NCBI GenBank assembly: GCA_963724695.1
Contig: CAVRVW010000006.1
Coordinates: 124,001-188,000 of the forward strand
Direction: 5' to 3'
DNA length: 64,000 nt
DNA from: CAVQFD01 sp963724695
GTDB lineage: Bacteria; Acidobacteriota; Vicinamibacteria; Vicinamibacterales; CAVVIG01
Within the stretch, counting starts at the first letter, position 1; each line of letters opens with the position of its first letter. Under the pieces are notes generated by a model. The model was not told the DNA's origin and did no database searches. It was given only the letters and a program-made list of their open reading frames with translations. The translations under genes and the position numbers were made by a program. Below, piece after piece: positions 37,749 through 47,915 of the stretch.

Positions 37749-38348
37749 CTAGCTGCCCTTGGCCCCTTGCTTTTTCGGCCGCTGCTTGGCCGCACCGGCG
37801 CCCTTGCCGGCGCCGCGCTTCGGGGCTTTCTCGCCCGGAGCGGAGTCCTCGTCCTTCTTGCCGCGGAGCCGGTCGGCCGCCGCGCGAAGCCGCCCGCCAA
37901 CGCCTTTCGGCTTCGGCGTGTTCTCGGCTTTCGCGGCCTCCGCTTCGGCCCTGGCCTTGGGGTTGAACTCGCTGCCGACCAGTTCCACCTGAGCGATCTC
38001 GGCCGCGTCACCGCGGCGGAAGCCGAGCCGCAGCAGGCGGGTATAGCCGCCGGCACGGCTGGCGAACCGGGGCGCCAGCGTGTCGAACAGCTTGGTCACG
38101 ACCTCCCGGTCCTGCAGGTCCTGCATGACCAGGCGCCGGGCGTTGAGCGTCTTGATGGGCTGCCCGTCTGCCACCCCTCGCTTGGCCACCGTGATGAGCC
38201 GCTCCACGAATGGACGGAGCTCCTTGGCCCGGGGCACGGTGGTCGTCAGGTGCTCGTGACGAAGCAGGGCCGTCGCCTGGTTCCGAAGCATCGCGATGCG
38301 ATGCTCGGTGACCCGGCCCAGTTTGCGGTGTGCTACTCGGTGTCTCAT
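37749..38348 (-). CDS. rplQ: 50S ribosomal protein L17
   Basis: 199 residues. The first 120 are standard L17 (MRHRVAHRKLGRVTEHRIAM, LRNQATALLRHEHLTTTVPR). A C-terminal tail of about 75 residues rich in Ala, Lys and Arg (AEAEAAKAENTPKPKG...) is longer than in most bacteria (usual total 120-130) but common in this lineage's style of basic tails. L17 lies near the exit tunnel. Last gene of the alpha operon. Confidence 0.95.
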   Translation of the reverse strand: MRHRVAHRKLGRVTEHRIAMLRNQATALLRHEHLTTTVPRAKELRPFVERLITVAKRGVADGQPIKTLNARRLVMQDLQDREVVTKLFDTLAPRFASRAGGYTRLLRLGFRRGDAAEIAQVELVGSEFNPKARAEAEAAKAENTPKPKGVGGRLRAAADRLRGKKDEDSAPGEKAPKRGAGKGAGAAKQRPKKQGAKGS

Positions 38349-38356
38349 GGCTTCAA

Positions 38357-38470
38357 AGGTCGGGTGGGTCGGGTGAGTCTGGTGAGTCTGGAGCGTCGGG
38401 TGGGCACCGGTACGACTGCCCTGCCTGACCTACCTGACCTGCCTGACCTACCCGACCTGCCTGACGGCTC
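38357..38470. repeat. Word-repeat island with facing arms (GGTGAGTCTGG / CCTGACCTAC)
   Basis: Fills the gap between rplQ and rpoA. Left arm 38357-38403 is built of GTCGGGTGG / GGTGAGTCTGG words, right arm 38421-38465 of CCTGACCTA / CCTGACCTG words; they are imperfect reverse complements around a 17-base centre. Cotranscription would place a long hairpin between rpoA and rplQ. Confidence 0.85.
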
Positions 38471-38473
38471 TCC

Positions 38474-39454
38474 TTATTCCTGACCCGCGCCGGCGTCGAC
38501 ACGCATGCCGAGGCTCAGACCCATCGTGTGCAGGATTTCCTTGATCTCGTTCAGGCTCTTGCGCCCGAAGTTCTTCGTCTTGAGCATCTCGGCTTCGGTC
38601 TTGGCGACGAGCTCACGAATGGTTCGGATGTTCGCGTTCTTCAGGCAGTTGTACGAGCGCACCGACAACTCCAGCTCCTCGACCGACTTGTCCAGGTTCT
38701 CGTTGCCGAGACCCGAACGCGGCTGGTCGCCGCCGGCGTCGGCCTGCGCCTCGGCCCCTTCCTCGAGGTTGATGAAGATGTGCAGGTGGTCGCGGATCAG
38801 TTTGGCCGACAACGAGACGGCGTCCCGGGCGCTGATCGATCCGTTGGTCCACACGTCCACCGTCAGCTTGTCGTAGTCGGTCGTCTGGCCCAGGCGCGCC
38901 GCCTCGACGAGATAGTTGACCTTCTTGATCGGCGAGTGCACCGAGTCGATCGGGATCCAGCCGATGCCGAGGTCCTCGTCGAAGTTCTTGTCCGCGGCCA
39001 CGTAGCCGCGGCCGCGCTTCATGCGCATCTCCATGTGGAGCTTGCCGTGCTCGGCGACCGTCGCGATGTGGGCGTCCGGCTCCAGGATCTCGACATCGGA
39101 GTCGACCTGAATGTCCTTGGCCCGCACTTCGCCGGCCTTGTCCACCCTGAGCGTGAGGGTCTTGGTGGCGTCGCTGTGCAGCTTGAAGGGAATCTGCTTC
39201 AAGTTGAGGATGATGTCGGTCGCATCCTCCACGACGCCTGGAATGGGCGAGAACTCGTGCTGGACCCCGTCGATTTTCACGGCCGTGATCGCCGCGCCTT
39301 CGATCGACGACAGCAGGACCCGTCGCATGGCGTTGCCGATGGTGGTGCCGAAGCCCCTCTCAAAGGGCTGTGCGTAGAACCGACCGAAGCGGTCCGTCAG
39401 AGTTTCGCGCTCGAACTCCAGCCGCTTGGGCCGCTGAAAACCTTTCCAGAGCAT
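38474..39454 (-). CDS. rpoA: RNA polymerase subunit alpha
   Basis: 326 residues, full length. The N-terminal dimerisation domain has FGTTIGNAMRRVLLSSIEGA and the C-terminal domain has VRSYNCLKNANIRTIRELVA, the DNA- and activator-binding alpha-CTD. Standard position between rpsD and rplQ. Confidence 0.97.
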   Translation of the reverse strand: MLWKGFQRPKRLEFERETLTDRFGRFYAQPFERGFGTTIGNAMRRVLLSSIEGAAITAVKIDGVQHEFSPIPGVVEDATDIILNLKQIPFKLHSDATKTLTLRVDKAGEVRAKDIQVDSDVEILEPDAHIATVAEHGKLHMEMRMKRGRGYVAADKNFDEDLGIGWIPIDSVHSPIKKVNYLVEAARLGQTTDYDKLTVDVWTNGSISARDAVSLSAKLIRDHLHIFINLEEGAEAQADAGGDQPRSGLGNENLDKSVEELELSVRSYNCLKNANIRTIRELVAKTEAEMLKTKNFGRKSLNEIKEILHTMGLSLGMRVDAGAGQE

Positions 39455-39560
39455 TCGTGTGTCCTTTCAGCCAACGGGCCCGCAGTCGGGCCTCCAGACC
39501 TGCATGGATGAACCGCCGACCTCCCGCCGCAGGTCTGCAAGGCTGCGGGCCGGCGGCTGC

Positions 39561-40190
39561 TTACTTCGAGTAGAGCTCGACGATCAGCTGTTCCTGCACG
39601 GGCAGGTTGATCTGCTCGCGTGTCGGCAGCGAGACAATCCGTCCGGCGATCGACGCGGAGTCGAACGAGAGCCACGCAGGAATGCCGCGGCCCTTGACCT
39701 CTTCCATCGCGTGCTCGAGGGTCGGGTTCTTCTGGCTCCTCGCCAGGACCGTGACGACGTCGCCCGCCTTGACCGAGTAGGACGGGATGTCGACCTTCTT
39801 GCCGTTGATGAGGAAGTGCCCGTGGCGCACGAGCTGTCGCGCCTGCGGCCTCGACGTCGACAGACCCAGCCGGTACACCACGTTGTCCAGGCGACGTTCG
39901 AGCAGCTGGAGCAGCGTCTCGCCCGTGATGCCGCGCGTCCGCTCGGCGGCCTCGAAGTACCGGCGGAACTGGTCTTCGAGCACGCCGTAGATGCGCTTGA
40001 CCTTCTGCTTCTCGCGGAGCTGGAGACCGTACCCGGCGAGCTTCGCCTTGCGGAGCTTCCCGTGCTGTCCTGGCGGGAAATTCCGCTTCTCGATGGCGCA
40101 CTTCTCCGTGTAGCAGCGCTCTCCCTTGAGGAAGAGCTTCATCGCCTCGCGGCGGCAGAGCCGGCAGACCGGCCCGATATACCGTGCCAT
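39561..40190 (-). CDS. rpsD: 30S ribosomal protein S4
   Basis: 209 residues from the ATG at 40190, which shares a base with the rpsK stop. N-terminal zinc site CRLCRREAMKLFLKGERCYT-EKC, and the S4 RNA-binding domain RRLDNVVYRLGLSTSRPQAR. This is the C+ (zinc) form. S4 nucleates 16S folding. Confidence 0.97.
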   Translation of the reverse strand: MARYIGPVCRLCRREAMKLFLKGERCYTEKCAIEKRNFPPGQHGKLRKAKLAGYGLQLREKQKVKRIYGVLEDQFRRYFEAAERTRGITGETLLQLLERRLDNVVYRLGLSTSRPQARQLVRHGHFLINGKKVDIPSYSVKAGDVVTVLARSQKNPTLEHAMEEVKGRGIPAWLSFDSASIAGRIVSLPTREQINLPVQEQLIVELYSK

Positions 40191-40639
40191 TACACTCGTC
40201 TCCTCTTCGGCGGCCGGCACCCATTGTGCGGAATCGGCGTCACGTCCCGGATGGACTTCACTTCGAGGCCCACCGTCTGGAGCGCGCGGATCGCCGACTC
40301 GCGGCCCGATCCCGGACCCTTGACGCGGACCTCGAGCGACCGCATTCCGACGGTTTTCGCGACGTTGCCGGCGGCCAGCGCCGCCTGGGTCGCCGCGAAC
40401 GGCGTGCCCTTTCGCGAGCCCTTGAACCCGATGCCGCCGGCGCTCGACCACGCCACCACGTTGCCTTCGGTGTCGGTGATCGTCACCGTCGTGTTGTTGA
40501 ACGACGCGTGAATGTGCGCGAGCCCATGGTGGACGATGCGCTTTTCGCCGCGCTTCTTGAACGCCTTCTTCCGTTTCCCGGCCGGGCCTTCCTTCTTTTC
40601 AGGTGTGGCGCCTTCGGGTGCTGCGTCAGTCTTGGCCAT
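40190..40639 (-). CDS. rpsK: 30S ribosomal protein S11
   Basis: 149 residues, about 20 longer than usual because of a Lys/Glu/Pro-rich N-terminal tail (MAKTDAAPEGATPEKKEG). The core is typical: GLAHIHASFNNTTVTITDTE, GPGSGRESAIRAL and the conserved end HNGCRPPKRRRV. Confidence 0.96.
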   Translation of the reverse strand: MAKTDAAPEGATPEKKEGPAGKRKKAFKKRGEKRIVHHGLAHIHASFNNTTVTITDTEGNVVAWSSAGGIGFKGSRKGTPFAATQAALAAGNVAKTVGMRSLEVRVKGPGSGRESAIRALQTVGLEVKSIRDVTPIPHNGCRPPKRRRV

Positions 40640-40673
40640 AAATCAGCAATCAGCAGTCAGCAATTAGCAATTC
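40640..40673. repeat. CAGCAATCAG word repeat between rpsK and rpsM
   Basis: Four imperfect copies of a (A)TCAGCAAT word in a 34-base gap. The same word recurs after the DEAD-box helicase at about 61289-61311. Confidence 0.7.
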
Positions 40674-41048
40674 CTAGATGGTTTTCTTCTTTGCAATAGC
40701 GCCCTTGCGCGGCCCCTTGCGGGTCCGAGCGTTGGTCCGGGTCCGCTGGCCGTGCACCGGCAGCGAGCGGCGGTGCCGCATGCCCCGGTAACAACCGATC
40801 TCCATGAGCCGCTTGATGTTCATGGACACCTCCTTGCGGAGGTCGCCTTCGACACGTCCCTGCTCTTCGATCACGCGGCTGATCTTGCGGACGTCGTCTT
40901 CCGACAGGTCCTTCACGCGGATGTCCGCGCTGACGCCCGCATCCTTGAGGATGCCGACCGAGCGCACGCGCCCGATGCCGAAGATGTAGGTGAGCCCGAT
41001 CTCGACGCGCTTGGTGCGCGGCAGATCCACGCCAGCGATTCGTGCCAT
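40674..41048 (-). CDS. rpsM: 30S ribosomal protein S13
   Basis: 124 residues. MARIAGVDLPRTKRVEIGLT start, HhH region YIFGIGRVRSVGILKDAGVS, and the basic tail GQRTRTNARTRKGPRKGAIA. Contacts S19 and the P-site tRNA. Confidence 0.97.
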   Translation of the reverse strand: MARIAGVDLPRTKRVEIGLTYIFGIGRVRSVGILKDAGVSADIRVKDLSEDDVRKISRVIEEQGRVEGDLRKEVSMNIKRLMEIGCYRGMRHRRSLPVHGQRTRTNARTRKGPRKGAIAKKKTI

Positions 41049-41052
41049 CGTC

Positions 41053-41166
41053 TTATCCCTGCCTCTGCTTGTGCTTCTGATTCGAACAGATCACCCGCAC
41101 GACACCACGACGGCGGACGATCTTGCACTTGTCGCAAATCCGTTTGACCGACGCTCGAACCTTCAT
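41053..41166 (-). CDS. rpmJ: 50S ribosomal protein L36
   Basis: 37 residues: MKVRASVKRICDKCKIVRRR, then GVVRVICSNQKHKQRQG. The zinc ligands C-x2-C, C and H are all present (C11, C14, C27, H32). Its ATG overlaps the infA stop by 4 bases. Confidence 0.95.
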   Translation of the reverse strand: MKVRASVKRICDKCKIVRRRGVVRVICSNQKHKQRQG

Positions 41167-41363
41167 AGTTTCTCCACGATCCGCCCGCGGCCCACGTCCA
41201 CCGGCGACAACTCCACGCGCACCCGGTCGCCGACGATCAGCCGGACGAAGTTCCTGTCCATCCGGTCCGCGATGTGCGCGGTCACCTGAGCGCCCTCGTC
41301 GAGCCGGATGCGATACAGCCCGCTCGGCAACTGCGCGATCACGACCCCGACCAGTGCAGCCAA
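41163..41363 (-). CDS. infA: Translation initiation factor IF-1 (TTG start, short N-terminus)
   Basis: 66 residues from a TTG at 41363, compared with about 72 in most bacteria. The OB fold is clear: QLPSGLYRIRLDEGAQVTAH, RMDRNFVRLIVGDRVRVELS and VGRGRIVEKL. The usual N-terminal AKEDxIExxG segment is missing; upstream of the TTG only 14 bases separate it from the map stop. A GTG at 41342 would shorten it further. Either a short IF-1 or a coding indel near the start. Confidence 0.85.
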   Translation of the reverse strand: MAALVGVVIAQLPSGLYRIRLDEGAQVTAHIADRMDRNFVRLIVGDRVRVELSPVDVGRGRIVEKL

Positions 41364-41377
41364 TCCCGTCCGCCCGT

Positions 41378-42148
41378 CTACCGGGCCGGCACCGGCACTT
41401 CCCTGGCCGTCAGAATCCACGGCTCGCCCGCCGTCACCGCCACCGTGTGCTCGAAGTGCGCCGACAGGCTCCTGTCCTTCGTGACGGCCGTCCAGCCGTC
41501 CGAGAGCACCTTCACCGCCGGCTTCCCTGCGTTCACCATCGGCTCGATGGCGAGCACCATGCCCTCCGCCAGCCGCGGCCCCCGCCCCGGTTCGCCATAG
41601 TTGGGCACCTGCGGCTCCTCGTGCATCTGCTGGCCGATGCCGTGCCCGACAAACTCCCGAACCACCGAGAACCCCGCAGCCTCCACGTGCCGCTGCACCG
41701 CGTGGCCGATGTCCGAGACCCGGCCACCCGGCCGGACCTGCGCGATCGCCTTGAACAGCGACTCTTCGGTCACCCGCAGCAGCCGGGCCGCCTCCTCGGA
41801 GACACGACCCACCGGCAACGTGATCGCGCTGTCGCCGTAGTACCCGTCGAGCGAGGCGCCGACATCGATCGAGATGACGTCGCCTTCCTCCAGAATCCGG
41901 CGCGCCGAGGGGATCCCGTGGATCACCTCGTCGTTGATCGACGCGCAAATCGTGGCGGGATATCCGAGATACCCCTTGAACGCCGGGATCGCGCCCGCCG
42001 CCCGGATGCGCTGTTCGGCCAGCGCATCGAGATCTTCCGTGCTCACGCCCGGCGCCACCTTCGTCGAGAGCGCCGTCAGCACGTCGCCCACCAGGCGCCC
42101 CGCCTCGCGCATCCGCGCGAGCTCGGCGGCCGACCGGCAGACAATCAC
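41378..42148 (-). CDS. map: Type I methionine aminopeptidase
   Basis: 256 residues from a GTG at 42148 that overlaps the adk stop (GTGA). Metal-binding residues are visible: GVSTEDLDALAE, ASINDEVIHGIP (H), DVGASLDGYYGDSAI (two D), FVGHGIGQQMHEEPQVPNYG (H) and LAIEPMV (E), HFEHTV (E). It removes N-terminal Met from new proteins. The secY-adk-map-infA order is standard. Confidence 0.96.
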   Translation of the reverse strand: MIVCRSAAELARMREAGRLVGDVLTALSTKVAPGVSTEDLDALAEQRIRAAGAIPAFKGYLGYPATICASINDEVIHGIPSARRILEEGDVISIDVGASLDGYYGDSAITLPVGRVSEEAARLLRVTEESLFKAIAQVRPGGRVSDIGHAVQRHVEAAGFSVVREFVGHGIGQQMHEEPQVPNYGEPGRGPRLAEGMVLAIEPMVNAGKPAVKVLSDGWTAVTKDRSLSAHFEHTVAVTAGEPWILTAREVPVPAR

Positions 42149-42814
42149 CGCAGTGCTCCTCCGACCGCGCCGCGGGTTCGCTCCAGGGCACCCGCGACCG
42201 CAGCCTCGAGGGCCGCAGCAACCCGGTCCGGGGCCTGCGCACCGTCGATCGTGCAGAACGTCGGGCGGGCGCTGTAGAACTCCACGAGCGGCTTCGTCTT
42301 CCGCTTGTAGACCTCCAGCCGCTCCAGCACCACCGCCTGGTTGTCGTCCGCGCGCTGCACGAGCCGGCCGCCGCACTTGCCGCAGGCCTGGACGCCAGGC
42401 GCCGCGTTCGTGCCGCACGCGTCGCACACGAGCCGCGATCCCAGCCTGCGGACCAACTCGGCCTCAGCCACCACGATGTCCACGACGACCAGCGGCGCAC
42501 GGCCGCTCATGATGCCGTCGAGCGCGATGGCCTGGGCCACCGTGCGCGGAAACCCGTCGAGAATGAAGCCGTTGCGCGGCGTCAGCCCGGGCCAGCCGTT
42601 CTTCCACGATGCCGACCATGACCTCGTCGCTCACCAGCTCGCCGCGGTCCATGATGGCCTTGGCGCGGCGCCCGATCTCGGTGCCCGCGTGCACGGCCTC
42701 CCGCAGGATGTCGCCCGTGGACACCTTGGGGATGCTGTGCGCGCGCGCGAAGCGTTCCGCCTGAGTGCCTTTGCCGGCGCCGGGCGCGCCCAGCATGATC
42801 AGGTTGAGCGCCAT
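42145..42814 (-). CDS. adk: Adenylate kinase (frameshifted)
   Basis: Start ATG 42814 (MALNLIMLGAPGAGKGTQAE, the P-loop). After GIVEERLAR the frame breaks; removing one base in the CCCGGG run near 42587 restores NGFILDGFPRTVAQAIALDG, the conserved NMP-binding segment. The LID domain carries a zinc tetracysteine (CDACGTNAAPGVQACGKCGG), the long bacterial form. About 222 residues. It interconverts AMP, ATP and ADP. I infer a sequencing insertion. Confidence 0.93.
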
Positions 42815-42827
42815 ACCGCTCCCGGCG

Positions 42828-44217
<1,390 letters not shown>

Positions 44218-44220
44218 AGC

Positions 44221-44688
44221 CTACTTCCCGGATGCGATCAGCCTCCGTCGGTGCCGCCTGCCGCCGCGATCTTCTCCGCCGCCTTGCCGCTGAACTTGTG
44301 CGCCCGCACCGTCAGCGCCTTGCGCGACATCGCCGCGGGCGAGCACCTTGACCGGCGCCTTGCCGCGCGCCAGCACGCCGTGCTCGCGCAGCAGCTCCGG
44401 CGTCACGACCGTACCGGCGCCGAGCTTCCGACGAGCACGCCCAGCGTGTCGAGGTTGACGACCTCGTACTCGACGCGGAACGGATTGTGGAACCCGCGCT
44501 TCGGGCACGCGCCGGTGCAGCGGCATCTGGCCGCCCTCGAACCCGCGCTTGAACTTGAAGCCCGACCGCGATTTCGCGCCCTTGTGGCCGCGCCCCGCGG
44601 TCTTGCCGTTGCCGGATCCCTGGCCGCGGCCGATCCGCTTCTTGACGTGCTTGGCGCCCTTGGGCGGCCGGAGGTTGTTGAGACTCAT
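44221..44688 (-). CDS. rplO: 50S ribosomal protein L15 (three frameshifts, end uncertain)
   Basis: Start ATG 44688 (MSLNNLRPPKGAKHVKKRIG, then GRGQGSGNGKTAGRGHKGAK). Extra bases near 44508 and 44325 and a missing one near 44430 shift the frame; corrected, the middle reads RVPKRGFHNPFRVEYEVVNL and VVTPELLREHGVLARGKAPV, and the end HKFSGKAAEKIAAAGGT. The stop is either TAG 44221 or TGA 44238 depending on the exact error. About 150 residues. Confidence 0.9.
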   Translation of the reverse strand: MSLNNLRPPKGAKHVKKRIGRGQGSGNGKTAGRGHKGAKSRSGFKFKRGFEGGQMPLHRRVPEARVPQSVPRRVRGRQPRHAGRARRKLGAGTVVTPELLREHGVLARGKAPVKVLARGDVAQGADGAGAQVQRQGGGEDRGGRRHRRRLIASGK

Positions 44689-44708
44689 AAGCTTTGCTCG
44701 AAGATCAA

Positions 44709-44913
44709 CTATTCGACCGTGACCAGGTGTCGCACCTTGTGGATCATGCCGCGGACAGCCGGGCGTGTCCTTGAGCTCCACCGTGTGACGAATGCGTCGC
44801 AGCCCGAGGCTGCGGACGACCACTTCCTGGTTGTCCTTGAACCCGATCGGGCTCTTGACGAGCGTGACCTTGACGGTGCCGCCGCTCTTCGAATCCGTGC
44901 GCTGATTGGCCAT
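44709..44913 (-). CDS. rpmD: 50S ribosomal protein L30 (frameshifted)
   Basis: Start ATG 44913. KVTLVKSPIGFKDNQEVVVR and SLGLRRIRHTVELKDTP are typical L30. One extra base near 44760 hides the normal end AVRGMIHKVRHLVTVE and TAG at 44709. About 67 residues. Confidence 0.9.
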
Positions 44914-44927
44914 GGCTGTGATCCTGC

Positions 44928-45449
44928 CTACGCGCTCTTGCGCGTCAGCTCCGAGAGCTCCTTGCCGCGCATCCGGGCAATGAACGCCGGATCCTTCAGC
45001 GCGTCGAGGCCGGCGACGGTCGCGCGCACGACGTTGTGCGGGTTCGCCGATCCGAGCGACTTCGTCATGATGTTGGTGATCCCGGCCGCCTCGACGACCG
45101 CGCGCACGGCGCCGCCGGCGATGATGCCCGTGCCGTCCGGCGCCGGCTTCAGGAGCACGCTGCCCGCGCCGAAGTTCCCGAGAATCGCGTGCGGGATCGT
45201 CGTGCCCGGCCAGCGGCACGCGGATCAGGTTCTTCTTCGCCGCTTCGATGCCCTTCTTGATGGCCGACGGCACTTCCTTGGCCTTGCCGATGCCGAAGCC
45301 CACGACGCCGTGGCCGTCGCCGACGACGACCAGCGCGCTGAAGCTCAGGTTCTTGCCGCCCTTGACGACCTTCGTGACGCGGTTGATCGACGACCACGTT
45401 GTCCTTGATGTCGAGCTGGCTCGGGTCGATTCGCTCGCGAGTTACGCAT
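44928..45449 (-). CDS. rpsE: 30S ribosomal protein S5 (three frameshifts)
   Basis: Start ATG 45449 (MRN, then ERIDPSQLDIKDNVV after correction). Extra bases near 45438, 45388 and 45205. Corrected pieces: INRVTKVVKGGKNLSFSALV, VGDGHGVVGFGIGKAKEVPS, NLIRVPLAGTTIPHAILGNF, PAPDGTGIIAGGAVRAVVEA, MTKSLGSANPHNVVRATVAG. About 173 residues with both the dsRBD-like and the C-terminal S5 domains. It starts right after the rplR stop. Confidence 0.92.
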
Positions 45450-45451
45450 GC

Positions 45452-45827
45452 TCAGAACTCCAGGCCCGCTTTGCGGGCCGCGTCGGCGACGGCGCGAATG
45501 CGCCCGTGATACAGGAAACCGCTGCGGTCGAACACGACGCGCTTGATGCCCTTTTCGATCGACCGCTCCGCGATCACCTTGCCGATCGCCTCGGCGCCCT
45601 TCAGGTTGCCGCCCCGGACGTCCTTGGCGAACGCGCCCTTGAGGCTCGGCTCGACGCTGGATGCCGCCACGAGCGTCTGGCCGCTTCAGGTCGTCGATCA
45701 CCTGCGCGTAGATGTGCGTCACGCTGCGGAACACGCTCAGGCGCGGCCGCTCGGTCGTGCCCGAAATCCGCTTCCGCTGCCGCAGCTGGATCCGGTGCCG
45801 CCGGTCGTCCTTCGTTTTGATCTTCAT
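45452..45827 (-). CDS. rplR: 50S ribosomal protein L18 (frameshifted)
   Basis: Start ATG 45827 (MKIKTKDDRRHRIQLRQRKR). RISGTTERPRLSVFRSVTHI and AQVIDDL, then one extra base near 45682, then QTLVAASSVEPSLKGAFAKD and VVFDRSGFLYHGRIRAVADA, ending AARKAGLEF. About 124 residues. Binds 5S rRNA. Confidence 0.93.
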
Positions 45828-45832
45828 GATCG

Positions 45833-46373
45833 TTACTTCGCCCCGGTCTTGCCGGCCTTCTTCTTCAGCACTTCGCCGGTGTAGCGCACGCCCTTCTGCT
45901 TGTAGGGATCCGGCTTGCGCAGACGCCGGATGTTGGCGGCCACCTGCCCGACCAGCTGGCGGTCCACACCGGTCACCGTGATGTGCGTCTGCTTCTCGAT
46001 CGCGATGTCGATGCCCGTCGGGATGTCGAACACCACCGCGTGCGAGTAGCCGAGGGCGAAGATCACCTGCTTGCCCTTGACCTCCGCGCGGTAGCCGACG
46101 CCGACGATGTCGAGCTCGCGCTTGAAGCCGTCGGTCACGCCGGCCACGGCGTTGGCGACGAGGCTCCGCGCCAGGCCGTGAAACTTGGCGAGCCCGGGAT
46201 CCTCGGTGCCGCGCTTGGCGATGCAGCTGGCCGTCGGCGAGCTCGAAGTTGATGCCGCCCGGAAACGCCTGCTTGAGCTTGCCCTTCGGGCCCTGGACCT
46301 CGACGGCGCCGTCGAGCACCTTGACGGTGACCCCTTTGGGGATCGCGATGGGTTTCTTGCCAATACGGGACAT
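45833..46373 (-). CDS. rplF: 50S ribosomal protein L6 (frameshifted)
   Basis: Start ATG 46373 (MSRIGKKPIAIPKGVTVKVL). One extra base near 46228, after ELADGQ, shifts the frame; then LARSLVANAVAGVTDGFKRE, GVGYRAEVKGKQVIFALGYS and GQVAANIRRLRKPDPYKQKG follow to TAA. About 179 residues. Confidence 0.94.
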
Positions 46374-46379
46374 ATGCGT

Positions 46380-46796
46380 TTACCAGATGTTGCAGAGCAC
46401 TTCGCCGCCGACGCCGGCCTTGACGGCCTCGCGGCCGGTCATGACGCCGCGCGACGTGGTCAGGATGCTGGTGCCGAGCCCGGCCAGCACTTCCGGCACG
46501 TCCTCCCTGCCGAAGTAGACCCGGCGGCCCGGCCGGCTGATGCGCTGCACGCCGGTGATCAGCTTCTCGCCGTGCGGGCCGTACTTCAGGAAGAGCCGCA
46601 GCGTCTTGACGGGCAGGGGCGGCGTCTGGCCGTCACCCGCCGGGTCGAGCATCTTGAAGCCCTGAATGTAGCCTTCGTCCTGCAGGATCCGCGCGATGTC
46701 GGCCTTGATGCGCGACGCCGGCATGTCGACCCGCGTGTGCTTCGCGGTGACCGCGTTGCGAATCCGCGTGAGCATATCTGCGATTGGATCGGTCAT
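46380..46796 (-). CDS. rpsH: 30S ribosomal protein S8
   Basis: 138 residues, intact. MTDPIADMLTRIRNAVTAKH start and the C-terminal signature STSRGVMTGREAV-like segment (TSILTTSRGVMTGREAVKAG), GGEVLCNIW. Binds 16S helix 21 and represses the spc operon in E. coli. Confidence 0.97.
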   Translation of the reverse strand: MTDPIADMLTRIRNAVTAKHTRVDMPASRIKADIARILQDEGYIQGFKMLDPAGDGQTPPLPVKTLRLFLKYGPHGEKLITGVQRISRPGRRVYFGREDVPEVLAGLGTSILTTSRGVMTGREAVKAGVGGEVLCNIW

Positions 46797-46847
46797 AAAT
46801 CTCTCAGCGAACCTTGAACCAGCACCTTCACCACCGTGACCCGCGAG

Positions 46848-47033
46848 CTACCAGGAGCTCTTGGTCACGCCCGTCACGTCGCCCTCGAGCGCGAGCTTGC
46901 GAAAGCACAGCCGGCAGAGCGCGAACTTGCGCATGTAGGCCCGCGGCCGGCCGCACAGATGGCAGCGGTTCCTCAGGCGCACCTTGAACTTCGGCGTCTT
47001 CTGTTCTTTCGCGATCTTCGCAGTCGTAGCCAT
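46848..47033 (-). CDS. rpsN: 30S ribosomal protein S14, zinc (type Z) form
   Basis: 61 residues with C-x2-C and C-x2-C (CHLCGRPRAYMRKFALCRLC), the short zinc-binding form instead of the long zinc-free one. MATTAKIAKEQKTPKFKVRL start. Confidence 0.97.
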   Translation of the reverse strand: MATTAKIAKEQKTPKFKVRLRNRCHLCGRPRAYMRKFALCRLCFRKLALEGDVTGVTKSSW

Positions 47034-47036
47034 AAA

Positions 47037-47579
47037 TTAGCTCTGGCGGAACGGCATGCCGATGAACTGCAGCAGCTTCCGCGCTTCCTGATCCGTCCTG
47101 GCCGACGTCACCACCGACACGTTCATGCCGCGCGCCTTGTCGACCTTCATGTAGTCGATCTCCGGGAACAGCAGCTGGTCGCGGAGCCCCAGCGTGTAGT
47201 TGCCGCGTCCGTCGAAGCCCTTCGGCGACACGCCCTTGAAGTCGCGGACGCGCGGGAGCGCGATGCTCACCAGGCGATCCAGGAACTCCCACATGCGCTC
47301 GCCCCGCAGGGTCACCATCGTGCCGATCGGCTGACCCTTGCGCACCTTGAAGGCCGCGATCGACTTCTTCGACTTGCGCGTGACCGGCTTCTGCCCCGTG
47401 ATCCGGGCGAGCTCGTCGGCGCCGACGTCCACCAGCTTGGCGTTGGCGGTCGCCTCGCCGAGGCCCATGTTGACCACGACCTTGTGGACCCTGGGCACGG
47501 CCATGATGTTCTTGTAGCCGAACTCCTTGGTCAGGGCCGGCACCACTTCCTTCTGATACTTCTCTTTCAAGCGGCTCAT
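47037..47579 (-). CDS. rplE: 50S ribosomal protein L5
   Basis: 180 residues from the ATG at 47579 (MSRLKEKYQKEVVPALTKEF), overlapping the rplX stop. MAVPRVHKVVVNMGLGEATA and RDFKGVSPKGFDGRGNYTLG are typical. Binds 5S rRNA with L18 and L25. Confidence 0.97.
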   Translation of the reverse strand: MSRLKEKYQKEVVPALTKEFGYKNIMAVPRVHKVVVNMGLGEATANAKLVDVGADELARITGQKPVTRKSKKSIAAFKVRKGQPIGTMVTLRGERMWEFLDRLVSIALPRVRDFKGVSPKGFDGRGNYTLGLRDQLLFPEIDYMKVDKARGMNVSVVTSARTDQEARKLLQFIGMPFRQS

Positions 47580-47908
47580 TTGTCCACGACCCCTTCGCAC
47601 TTGCGGCAAATGCGCACCTTGCGGCCGTCGCCGAGCAGCTTGTGGCCGACCCGGGTCTGGGCGCTGCACTCGGGGCACACCAGCTGGACGTTGCTGGCGT
47701 GCAGCGACGCCTCGCGCTCGACGATCCCGCCCTTGATATTCCGGCCCGGGTTCGGCTTGGTGTGCCGCTTGATCAGGTTGACGCCTTCGACGATCAGCCG
47801 GTTCTTGTCCGGCAGCACCTTCAGCACGCGGCCGCGTTTGCCGCGATCCTTGCCGGTGACCACCAGCACGTTGTCGTTCTTCCGAATCGGCGTAGACAGA
47901 CTGGACAT
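47576..47908 (-). CDS. rplX: 50S ribosomal protein L24
   Basis: 110 residues. KOW motif VVTGKDRGKRGRVLKVLPDK, RHTKPNPGRNIKGGIVEREA, and a C-terminal C-x2-C...C-x2-C pair (CPEC and CRKC) seen in the zinc form of L24. Confidence 0.97.
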   Translation of the reverse strand: MSSLSTPIRKNDNVLVVTGKDRGKRGRVLKVLPDKNRLIVEGVNLIKRHTKPNPGRNIKGGIVEREASLHASNVQLVCPECSAQTRVGHKLLGDGRKVRICRKCEGVVDK

Positions 47909-47915
47909 GACTACC

